Both the position numbers and the translations under genes were made by a program. A stretch of DNA of 5,813 bases from the NCBI GenBank assembly GCA_012513125.1, contig JAAZCS010000386.1, forward strand, positions 1 to 5,813, given 5' to 3'. The notes below the pieces were generated by a model. The model made no database searches. It had not been told where the DNA came from and was given only the letters and a program-made list of their open reading frames with translations. Below are positions 1 to 5,366 of the stretch, piece by piece. Every line of letters begins with the position of its first letter. Position 1 is the first letter of the stretch. This stretch comes from Treponema sp. (GTDB taxonomy: Bacteria > Spirochaetota > Spirochaetia > Treponematales > Treponemataceae).

Positions 1-1
1 A

Positions 2-1270
2 AATAAATCTTTTTATATAACATCATTTGGATTGGATGTAAAAGAGTTAACTTTTTATATTAAAAATTTTAAATTAAATATTATTGGAGATGGAATAGGT
101 AAAATGGCTACGAAAAGTGAGAATTGGCTTGAAGTAAAAAGCTTAAAAGAAGCGTATAAACCATATTTTGATTATTTTGGTTTGGCTGTTGAGTATGACA
201 ATGAGTTCAGTAAGAGTGAAGTTCAGAAAGGCGTAAAGTATCATGCTGATTACATAACAATGGGAAATGATTTTAAACCGGATTTTATTTTTAATTGGCA
301 AAAACCTTCAACTATGAAAGATTTTGTAGCAGAAAATGGAAAAAAATATAAAGTGCCTGATAATATGCCAAATTATAGGAAAATGCCAGAAATCTTGGAG
401 GCTGCAAAGAAAAACGGGTTGAAGTTGCGTGGTCATGTTTTGGTATGGCATAGTCAGACTCCGGAGTGGTTTTTCAAAAAGAATTACAATGAAAAAGCTG
501 ATTTTGTTTCATCTGATGAAATGAATGCTCGTATGGAATGGTACATAAAAACAGTTCTTCAATATGTAAATGATTGGGAAAAAAATAATAACAACAATGA
601 AAGAATAGTAAAAGTGTGGGATGTTGTGAATGAGGCTTGCTCTGATAATGCAACTGAAACAAAATGGCTTAGAGAAGACAGTAATTGGTATAGAATTTAT
701 CAAAGTGATGAATTTATAGTAAATGCTTTTAGATATGCTAATAAATATGCACCGAAAGAGGTAGAACTTGTTTATAATGATTACAATTCTTATATTGGAT
801 CATCATCGACAACAACAGGAAAAAATAGTGCAATCATAAAAGTGATTGATGCTATTCAAAAAGCTCCGGATGCAAGAATTGATGCTGTTGGTATGCAAAC
901 GCATGTAAAGATTGATTTTCCTTCTGTAACAGGTGCCGATAGTTTTGAAACAGCTGTAAAAAGATTTGTTGATAAAGGTTTGAATGTTCAAATAACAGAA
1001 ATGGATGTTGCAAATGGCGAAAATGCATATAGTCCAATAATGCTAAGACAAAAATATAATGAATATTTTAAGATGTTTATAAAAAACAGAAAAACTTCTT
1101 CAAAAAAAGGAATAGAAGGAATTACTTTTTGGGGTCTTTTGGATGAAAAAACGTGGTTGAATTATCTTCAACAGTATAAAGGAAAAACTCAATATCCATT
1201 ATTATTTAATGGTAATTATATTTGTAAACCAGCATTTTATGGTGTTTTAGAAGCTGCCGAAAATAAATAA
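2..1270 (+). CDS. Endo-1,4-beta-xylanase, GH10 (5' end missing)
   Basis: Retaining GH10 xylanase that cleaves internal beta-1,4 bonds of xylan; most likely exported, although its N-terminus is outside the window. Residues are numbered from the TTG at 32. Motifs seen: GNDFKPD (N79, K82), RGHVLVWHSQTPEWF (H135, W139, H140, Q142), WDVVNEA with acid/base E201, VGMQTH (Q289, H291), QITEMDV with nucleophile E323, and FWGLLDEKTW (W367, W375). The catalytic core therefore looks complete and probably active. The frame stays open to base 2, and the TTG lacks a ribosome-binding site, so the gene begins upstream. The residues before the core, including TFYIKNFKLNI, resemble the last strand of a CBM22/CBM4_9-type carbohydrate-binding module (inference). 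There is an Asn run at 185-189. The protein ends directly after the catalytic domain, with no C-terminal module. Some GH10 enzymes also act on other beta-glycans, so the exact substrate is not fixed. Confidence 0.95.
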   Translation, partial: NKSFYITSFGLDVKELTFYIKNFKLNIIGDGIGKMATKSENWLEVKSLKEAYKPYFDYFGLAVEYDNEFSKSEVQKGVKYHADYITMGNDFKPDFIFNWQKPSTMKDFVAENGKKYKVPDNMPNYRKMPEILEAAKKNGLKLRGHVLVWHSQTPEWFFKKNYNEKADFVSSDEMNARMEWYIKTVLQYVNDWEKNNNNNERIVKVWDVVNEACSDNATETKWLREDSNWYRIYQSDEFIVNAFRYANKYAPKEVELVYNDYNSYIGSSSTTTGKNSAIIKVIDAIQKAPDARIDAVGMQTHVKIDFPSVTGADSFETAVKRFVDKGLNVQITEMDVANGENAYSPIMLRQKYNEYFKMFIKNRKTSSKKGIEGITFWGLLDEKTWLNYLQQYKGKTQYPLLFNGNYICKPAFYGVLEAAENK

Positions 1271-1293
1271 GCATTACTAAAATAGAATGAATG

Positions 1294-1332
1294 AAAATCC
1301 AATGAGGAGAATATCTTTGTTGGATTTTTTTT
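1294..1332 (+). terminator. Probable intrinsic terminator after the xylanase
   Basis: AAAATCCAA (1294-1302) pairs perfectly with TTGGATTTT (1320-1328) across a 17-base loop, and a run of eight T (1325-1332) follows. It lies 23 bases past the xylanase stop. The stem is short and AT-rich, so termination may be partial. Confidence 0.55.
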
Positions 1333-1345
1333 ATTGAGGAGAATA
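1303..1345 (+). repeat. 11-bp direct repeat TGAGGAGAATA
   Basis: TGAGGAGAATA occurs at 1303-1313, inside the terminator loop, and again at 1335-1345. The starts are 32 bases apart. Both copies contain an AGGAG ribosome-binding-like core, but neither precedes a credible gene. The function is unknown and chance is possible. Confidence 0.35.
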
Positions 1346-1361
1346 AATGATTCAGGTGATA

Positions 1362-1389
1362 TTGACAAAAAAATTATTGATGATATCAT
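1362..1389 (+). promoter_or_regulatory. Promoter of the SPFH-RHH operon
   Basis: A consensus -35 TTGACA (1362-1367) is followed after 16 bases by TATCAT (1384-1389) as the -10. The predicted transcript starts near 1396, leaving a leader of about 37 bases before the SPFH start at 1433. The -10 lies inside the palindrome at 1380-1400. Confidence 0.65.
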
Positions 1390-1400
1390 TGTGATATCAT
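1380..1400. promoter_or_regulatory. 21-bp palindromic operator candidate
   Basis: ATGATATCA (1380-1388) and TGATATCAT (1392-1400) are exact reverse complements around TTG. Each arm also contains the 8-bp palindrome TGATATCA, so the site is two tandem palindromes 11 bp apart, about one helical turn. A partial copy, TGATAT, lies at 1357-1362 just before the -35. The site covers the -10 and the predicted start, where a bound protein would repress transcription. Tandem short palindromes are a common target form for ribbon-helix-helix proteins, and one is encoded by the second gene of this operon. Confidence 0.6.
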
Positions 1401-1432
1401 ATTGAAATGTATGATTGTTTTAGGAGATATTT

Positions 1433-2461
1433 ATGGAAGAAAAAATTTTACATAAGAAACAAAATGGTTTGTTGGTGTTAATAATCACAATATTGTTATG
1501 GGTGGCCTTTATTCCAGTGGCTGTATGTAGTGCAATTTATATGGAAGAAGCATATTCGACTGTTGGATTTGTAATTTCAACAGTGCTTATGATTATATCA
1601 ATATTAGTACTTTCATTTGGGTGGATTCCATTATTGGGATTGAGAATTATTAAACCTCAAGAGGCTTTGGTAATAACTCTTTTTGGAAAATATATTGGCA
1701 CATTGAAAAATGAGGGTTTTTATTTTGTGAATCCTTTTAGTTCTTCAATAAATCCTGCAGATAGAACAAAGCTAAATCAAAGTGGAACTACTGTAAACTC
1801 ACAAATGATTGAAAGAACTTCAACAACATCAACAGCAAGTGTTCCTCGAAAACAAATATCATTAAAGATTATGACTTTGAATAATAATGTTCAAAAAATT
1901 AATGATTGTTTAGGAAATCCGATTGAGATAGGAATAGCAGTAATGTGGCGCGTTGTTGATACTGCAAAGGCTGTATTTAATGTTGATAATTACAAGGAAT
2001 ATTTATCGTTACAATGTGATAGTGCTTTAAGAAATATCGTTCGCCTTTATCCGTATGATGTTACGCAGAATGTTGACACAACTGGAGATGGAAATTCAGA
2101 TGAAGGAAGCTTACGTGGTTCAAGTGAAGTTGTTGCTCAAAGAATCAAAGAGGAGATTCAAGGTAAAGTTACAGAAGCTGGTCTAGAAATTGTTGAAGCA
2201 AGAATTACATATTTAGCTTATGCTACAGAAATTGCAGCTGTAATGTTACAAAGACAACAAGCTGCAGCAATAATTGATGCTAGAAAGATGATTGTTGAGG
2301 GTGCTGTAAGTATGGTTGAAATGGCATTGGATAGATTGAATAAAAATAAAGTTGTGACTTTTGACGAAGAGCGAAAGGCTGCCATGGTGTCGAACCTGCT
2401 TGTTGTATTGTGTGGTAATAAAGATGCACAACCTGTGGTGAATTCAGGAAGCTTATACTAA
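1433..2461 (+). CDS. SPFH/band 7 domain membrane protein
   Basis: 342-residue member of the SPFH (stomatin/prohibitin/flotillin/HflK-C) superfamily, whose members oligomerise on membranes and organise membrane domains or modulate proteases. Two hydrophobic segments at about 12-35 and 43-69 make an N-terminal hairpin anchor. The SPFH core follows from about residue 71 (RIIKPQEALVITLFGKYIGT, then GFYFVNPF, then IGIAVMWRVVDTAKAVFNVDNY). A helical part rich in Q/A and charged residues (LQRQQAAAIIDARK, about 272-285) probably supports oligomerisation. The tail ends QPVVNSGSLY. A Ser/Thr/Asn-rich stretch (115-135) and an Asp/Gly loop (DTTGDGNSDE, 215-224) are notable. The ATG has AGGAG six bases upstream. 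It is first in an operon with the RHH gene. The exact cellular role is unknown; the family call is firm. Confidence 0.88.
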   Translation: MEEKILHKKQNGLLVLIITILLWVAFIPVAVCSAIYMEEAYSTVGFVISTVLMIISILVLSFGWIPLLGLRIIKPQEALVITLFGKYIGTLKNEGFYFVNPFSSSINPADRTKLNQSGTTVNSQMIERTSTTSTASVPRKQISLKIMTLNNNVQKINDCLGNPIEIGIAVMWRVVDTAKAVFNVDNYKEYLSLQCDSALRNIVRLYPYDVTQNVDTTGDGNSDEGSLRGSSEVVAQRIKEEIQGKVTEAGLEIVEARITYLAYATEIAAVMLQRQQAAAIIDARKMIVEGAVSMVEMALDRLNKNKVVTFDEERKAAMVSNLLVVLCGNKDAQPVVNSGSLY

Positions 2462-2464
2462 AAT

Positions 2465-2665
2465 ATGGAAAAAATTGACGCTACAAAAAAACAAATTCCT
2501 TTACGTTTATCTTCTTCGCTTTATGATTCAATTGCAGCTTGGGCAACGGATGATTTTAGGTCAGTAAACGGACAGATAGAGTATTTGCTTACAGAATGCG
2601 TTAGGCAGCGTAAAAAGAACGGAAAATATGTTCCAGAAAATATAAACTCCAACCTTGAAAATTAG
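2465..2665 (+). CDS. Arc-type ribbon-helix-helix DNA-binding protein
   Basis: A 66-residue protein with the ribbon-helix-helix layout of the Arc/MetJ class: a beta strand KQIPLRL (9-15), helix A about 17-29 (SSLYDSIAAWATD), a turn, and helix B starting at SVNGQIEYLL (33-42), then a basic segment RQRKKNGK. Such proteins dimerise through the strand, which enters the major groove. The start lies 3 bp after the SPFH stop with no well-placed Shine-Dalgarno (AGGA at 2446-2449 is too far), so translation is probably coupled to the upstream gene. The SPFH-RHH pairing suggests an autoregulator of the unit; a target is the palindrome at 1380-1400 (inference). No toxin-like partner is visible, so an antitoxin role is less likely. 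Confidence 0.82.
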   Translation: MEKIDATKKQIPLRLSSSLYDSIAAWATDDFRSVNGQIEYLLTECVRQRKKNGKYVPENINSNLEN

Positions 2666-2683
2666 TGAATCTTAAGATTGGAG
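2647..2683. terminator. Weak hairpin between convergent genes
   Basis: CTCCAACCTT (2647-2656) pairs with AAGATTGGAG (2674-2683) with one mismatch and a 17-base loop. It lies over the end of the RHH gene and the 25-bp gap before the GH13 stop. The gap also contains the perfect 12-bp palindrome AATCTTAAGATT (2668-2679). The minus-strand exit is T-rich and the plus-strand exit is not, so it would serve the GH13 gene better. It is weak as a terminator. Confidence 0.35.
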
Positions 2684-2690
2684 AAAAGTT

Positions 2691-4064
2691 CTAACAAAGT
2701 TTTAGTATTCTAAACCAAAATGGGGGAATATCAATTGAAAGGTGTTCTTGTTTGATTGAAAAAGTTCCTCCATTTTTTAAATCAAATGCTTGTCCATTTA
2801 ATCCAGAGCAGGGAATATCTAAATTAACTGAATCTTGTTTTAAATTAAGAAGCACGATTATTTTTTCATTTTCAAATGTTCGAAGAAATCCCAGTTGTCC
2901 ATTTGAAATAAAAATTTCTTTATAATCACCATAGCGTAATGCTGTTGTTGCACGGCGTATTTCAGATAATTCTTTAATTTCTTCACATAGTCCATTAACT
3001 TGAGGGTTTTGTGATATTTGTTCAATATTGAATTCTTGCCGAACAGCTTCATCTCCGCAATCTTTTTTTGCATGAACACCCCATTCGCTACCATAATAAA
3101 TAGACGGAATTCCTGGCATTGTAAAAAGAAGTGCATAAAGTAGAAAGAGTCTTTGGGCGCCATTTACAGAAGAAGCAACTCTGTCTGTGTCATGATTGTC
3201 AGCAAAATTATATAAAGGAATATTTTTGTAAATTCCATTTGAGCCAAATTGTCTGTTTAAGGCATATGCAATTTCGTAATAGTTTTCTTCATTTAGACTG
3301 GAGTAAAGTCCTTTGTAGCATTCATAATTTGTGGCAGAATGAAGCATATTCTTGTTTGCAATTTTATTGTAGTCTCCATGAATCATTTCGCCTAATAACC
3401 AGAAATTCTCTTTTTTTTGTTTGCATATATGCGAAATTTCTTGTAGAAAATTCTTATCGATGCAGTAAGCTACATCAAAGCGAATTCCATCAATATCAAA
3501 GTTGTCAATCCAGTAGGACGCGGCGTCGAACAAATGATTTTTTACATTAGGATTTTGTAGATTCAATTTTACTAAATCAAGGCATCCTTCCCATCCTTCA
3601 TAAGAAAAACCATCATTGAATTGATTATTGGAATTAAAATCAAGATAGAACCAATCTTTATATTGCGAATTTTCGTGGTTTTGGATGACGTCTTTAAAAG
3701 CCCAAAAACTTCTTCCGACGTGGTTAAAAACTCCATCGACAATGACGCGGATATTTTTTTGATGAAGAGTTGAAACTAGATTTTTGAAAACATGATTTGT
3801 GCCAAGTCTTCTATCAATCCAAAAATAATCTGCTGTATCATAACCGTGATATGTTGATTCAAAAAGTGGTCCAAAGTAAATTGCGTTAATTCCTAAAGAT
3901 TCAATGTGATTTAACCAGTTTTCATTTAATTTTTGCAAACGATTAATCGGTTTTGTTTCTGTGTAATAATCGTGTCGTCCTGCTGTGTTGTTTTTGTATA
4001 AAGCTCCACAAAAACCGAGTGGGTAAAAATGATAAAAAATAGCGTCTCTGTAATCAGTAATCAT
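2691..4064 (-). CDS. GH13 alpha-amylase family enzyme (cytoplasmic maltodextrin hydrolase)
   Basis: 457-residue GH13 enzyme acting on alpha-glucans. The four GH13 regions are intact: DGVFNH (D110, N114, H115), GIRFD with nucleophile D197, LLGE with acid/base E226, and DNHD with transition-state stabiliser D292. HGYDTADY (73-80) and a region V-like LVKLN (164-168, compare MPKLN) resemble the neopullulanase/cyclomaltodextrinase group. The N-terminal beta-sandwich usual in that group is absent: the barrel starts at about residue 5. A short C-terminal beta domain covers about 380-457. There is no signal peptide, so it probably trims imported malto-oligosaccharides in the cytoplasm. The ATG has AGGAG six bases upstream (4071-4075). 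It follows tetR on the same strand after a 73-bp gap and may be co-transcribed or have its own promoter. Family certain; exact product specificity not resolvable. Confidence 0.92.
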   Translation of the reverse strand: MITDYRDAIFYHFYPLGFCGALYKNNTAGRHDYYTETKPINRLQKLNENWLNHIESLGINAIYFGPLFESTYHGYDTADYFWIDRRLGTNHVFKNLVSTLHQKNIRVIVDGVFNHVGRSFWAFKDVIQNHENSQYKDWFYLDFNSNNQFNDGFSYEGWEGCLDLVKLNLQNPNVKNHLFDAASYWIDNFDIDGIRFDVAYCIDKNFLQEISHICKQKKENFWLLGEMIHGDYNKIANKNMLHSATNYECYKGLYSSLNEENYYEIAYALNRQFGSNGIYKNIPLYNFADNHDTDRVASSVNGAQRLFLLYALLFTMPGIPSIYYGSEWGVHAKKDCGDEAVRQEFNIEQISQNPQVNGLCEEIKELSEIRRATTALRYGDYKEIFISNGQLGFLRTFENEKIIVLLNLKQDSVNLDIPCSGLNGQAFDLKNGGTFSIKQEHLSIDIPPFWFRILKLC

Positions 4065-4080
4065 AATAATCTCCTAGTTA

Positions 4081-4096
4081 TATACTGGTATGTATA
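4081..4096. promoter_or_regulatory. Imperfect palindrome upstream of the GH13 gene
   Basis: TATAC and GTATA flank a 6-base spacer at 4081-4096, just before the GH13 ribosome-binding site (4071-4075). A possible minus-strand -10, TATTAT (4099-4094), adjoins it but has no good -35. It could be an operator for the neighbouring TetR protein, but its match to the site at 4743-4762 is limited to a short ATACC/TATA resemblance. Confidence 0.3.
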
Positions 4097-4098
4097 AT

Positions 4099-4130
4099 AA
4101 CCAAGCTAACGTAATACTCTTAGCTTGGTT
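4099..4130 (-). terminator. 11-bp hairpin between tetR and the GH13 gene
   Basis: AACCAAGCTAA (4099-4109) is the exact reverse complement of TTAGCTTGGTT (4120-4130), with a 10-base loop, starting 7 bases past the tetR stop. On the minus strand the exit is ATTATACATACC, with no T-run, so it may be an attenuator, an mRNA stabiliser, or a weak terminator that lets some tetR transcript reach the GH13 gene. Confidence 0.5.
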
Positions 4131-4137
4131 TAATTAT

Positions 4138-4734
4138 TTATGCATAGATTCCATGCATAAATTGATGGACAATTTTGTGGGCAAGTTCATCGGAAAGTTC
4201 TTCTTCTTTTCTAAGCCATAATTCAATAGCAGCATTTACAATTGCAATAAAAGACCATGTTAGAAAAGTTTCTTTTGTTTGGATATTAGTGTGAACTTTT
4301 GCAAAAGAGAGGAACGCATCTTTTATGATATTTCGTTGTTCCGCAATGTAAATTGATGATATTCGGGCTGTATTTGATGAAGGAGGTGCAGATGTTATAT
4401 CTAGAATCAATTGATAGAAAAGTGGATTATTTTTAGCAAAGTCGAAATAACAAAGAACAATATTTTTGAGTGTGGCGTAAACATCTTCAAAATATTCATC
4501 TGGAATTGCACTATATTCGCAAGCAGTTTTTGTTGAGGAATTCAAAATATTAAAATATCGCTCAAGGATGGCTGAAAAAAGCCCTTCTTTGCTACCAAAA
4601 AAATAGTAAAGTGACGGTTTTGTAATTCCCGCCATTTGTGTTATTTCATTAATTCCAACTCCGTCAAAACCATTTTTAGCGAACAGTTCGAGGGATGCGA
4701 GTAGAATATTTTCTTTACTAGTTTGTCTTTCCAT
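4138..4734 (-). CDS. TetR/AcrR-family transcriptional regulator
   Basis: 198-residue repressor of typical family length. The N-terminal helix-turn-helix domain is clear: KENILLASLELFAKNGFDGV (7-26), then INEITQMAGITKPSLYYFFG (28-47) holding the recognition helix, then SKEGLFSAILERYF. The rest (about 65-198) is an all-helical ligand/dimer domain without a recognisable ligand signature. The ATG at 4734 is the only Met before the HTH, but no Shine-Dalgarno precedes it; the promoter at 4741-4769 places the transcript start on the ATG itself, so the mRNA may be leaderless. An inverted repeat in the promoter spacer suggests autorepression. The start lies inside the extended arsR frame. The downstream GH13 gene is a possible target. 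The inducer is unknown. Confidence 0.9.
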   Translation of the reverse strand: MERQTSKENILLASLELFAKNGFDGVGINEITQMAGITKPSLYYFFGSKEGLFSAILERYFNILNSSTKTACEYSAIPDEYFEDVYATLKNIVLCYFDFAKNNPLFYQLILDITSAPPSSNTARISSIYIAEQRNIIKDAFLSFAKVHTNIQTKETFLTWSFIAIVNAAIELWLRKEEELSDELAHKIVHQFMHGIYA

Positions 4735-5189
4735 ATGGTTAATATATACCGAACGTTATATAGAGTCAAGTCGTTTTTTAAGAGTATTGCTTGAAAAATT
4801 GTATTGTTATAGTTAAATTTAGAGGACTCGGGTTGACTGCTAGAAATCGCGTTTTGGCTGTCTGAGATTCCACCTTGCATATCCGTGGTCTCGCTATATT
4901 TTATTGTTGCTTTATTTTGTATGCATGTGATTGAATAAATGAAGTTTTTAAAATCTGAAAAGGTGTTACAGTTTAACGTATAATATATCCATTTTCCTTC
5001 TTTTCTAGATGTTACAAGGTTGCAGTCACATAATATTTTCATGTGATGAGATAAAGTTGGTTGTGTGATATTAAATTTTTCTAAAAGCTTGCATGCACAT
5101 TTTTCACCTGTTGTAAGACTTTCAATTATTTGTAGCCTGTTTGAATCACCGAGAGCTTTACATATTTGTGAAGCAGTTTCATTATTCAT
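4641..5189 (-). CDS. ArsR-family repressor with long C-terminal extension overlapping tetR
   Basis: Winged-helix metalloregulator of the ArsR/SmtB family. Residues 1-90 are canonical: KALGDSNRLQIIESL, the metal-site motif GEKCACKLLEKF with C31 and C33 (compare the As(III)-binding ELCVCDLC of ArsR), recognition helix TQPTLSHHMKIL (42-53), then the wing LVTSRKEGKWIYYTL. Extra cysteines are C54, C56, C74 and C89. ArsR proteins usually end near 100-120 residues; this frame runs to 182. Residues 91-138 are a Ser/Asn/Gln-rich tail coded by locally GC-rich DNA, about 140-152 are read from the tetR promoter, and the last 30 or so from within tetR. A lost stop or rearrangement is likely. The start has GGGAG seven bases upstream (5197-5201). 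Probably As(III)/Sb(III)-responsive, but no resistance gene is nearby. The N-terminal call is strong; the true 3' end is uncertain. Confidence 0.8.
   Translation of the reverse strand: MNNETASQICKALGDSNRLQIIESLTTGEKCACKLLEKFNITQPTLSHHMKILCDCNLVTSRKEGKWIYYTLNCNTFSDFKNFIYSITCIQNKATIKYSETTDMQGGISDSQNAISSSQPESSKFNYNNTIFQAILLKNDLTLYNVRYILTIWKDKLVKKIFYSHPSNCSLKMVLTELELMK
4741..4769 (-). promoter_or_regulatory. tetR promoter, predicted leaderless
   Basis: On the minus strand TTGACT (4769-4764) is followed after 17 bases by TATATT (4746-4741). The usual 6-7 base gap from the -10 puts transcription start at or next to 4734, the A of the tetR ATG. The whole promoter lies inside the arsR open frame. 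Confidence 0.6.
4743..4762. promoter_or_regulatory. TetR operator candidate
   Basis: A 20-bp imperfect inverted repeat, halves TATATACCGA and ACGTTATATA, matches at 8 of 10 positions per half. It fills the spacer between the tetR -35 and -10 elements, the classic place for autorepression by a TetR dimer. The core CCGAACG resembles operators of other TetR-family proteins (recollection, not searched). Confidence 0.55.
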
Positions 5190-5212
5190 TTTATTACTCC
5201 CTTTTTTATTAG

Positions 5213-5232
5213 ATAGATAAACGTCTATATGA
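5213..5232. promoter_or_regulatory. ArsR operator candidate, copy 1
   Basis: ATAGA and TCTAT form an inverted repeat around six bases (5213-5228), followed by ATGA. ArsR/SmtB operators are typically AT-rich imperfect inverted repeats of this kind. It overlaps the predicted arsR transcription start. It matches copy 2 at 17 of 20 positions. Confidence 0.5.
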
Positions 5233-5234
5233 GT

Positions 5235-5263
5235 AATGTAGGAGATATATAGATGAATGTCGA
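5235..5263 (-). promoter_or_regulatory. arsR promoter
   Basis: On the minus strand TCGACA (5263-5258) lies 17 bases before TACATT (5240-5235). The predicted start, near 5228, leaves a leader of about 38 bases with the GGGAG ribosome-binding site. The two repeats at 5213-5232 and 5249-5268 overlap the start and the -35. The -10 is a 4/6 match only. Confidence 0.45.
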
Positions 5264-5268
5264 TATGA
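5249..5268. promoter_or_regulatory. ArsR operator candidate, copy 2
   Basis: This 20-base sequence repeats copy 1 in the same orientation, differing at positions 7, 10 and 14, with a 36-bp start-to-start distance. It covers the arsR -35. Its inverted repeat is less perfect (ATAGA against TCGAT), so it would be the weaker site. Confidence 0.45.
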
Positions 5269-5366
5269 AAATAGGTCGTTTTTTGCTACAAAATAAACTT
5301 GCCAATAAAAAAAAATTTTACATAAAAAAAGTTTTATTCTTCAACCAAATTTTGATTACTATTTAA
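5253..5366 (+). CDS. Possible small divergent ORF, 37 residues
   Basis: ATG at 5253 follows AGGAG (5240-5244) at 8 bases and opens a 37-residue frame beginning MNVDMKIGRFLLQNKLANKK. It is very Lys/Ile-rich and has no recognisable domain. It is divergent from arsR, the position where an ArsR-controlled gene often sits, and it runs antisense into the 3' end of the disrupted gene. It could be the remnant 5' end of a lost gene, or chance: the start overlaps operator copy 2. Confidence 0.2.
   Translation: MNVDMKIGRFLLQNKLANKKKFYIKKVLFFNQILITI

Noticed and set aside
32..34. TTG as the true xylanase start
   Set aside because: There is no ribosome-binding site, and the open frame continues upstream with module-like sequence, so the gene start lies outside the window.
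474..703. Minus-strand ORFs inside the xylanase
   Set aside because: They are antisense to conserved GH10 coding sequence and show no ribosome-binding site or domain.
803..1037. Minus-strand ORFs over the GH10 nucleophile region
   Set aside because: They are antisense shadows with no protein-family character.
1347..1394. 15-codon ORF after AGGAG at 1337-1341
   Set aside because: It starts upstream of the predicted transcript start and contains the TTGACA promoter, so it would rarely be transcribed.
2858..3163. 101-codon minus-strand ORF
   Set aside because: It is a shifted-frame shadow of the GH13 gene, which runs unbroken on the same strand.
3131..3550. 139-codon plus-strand ORF
   Set aside because: It is wholly antisense to the GH13 gene, whose catalytic motifs are intact in this region; its translation is Cys/His-rich and has no domain.
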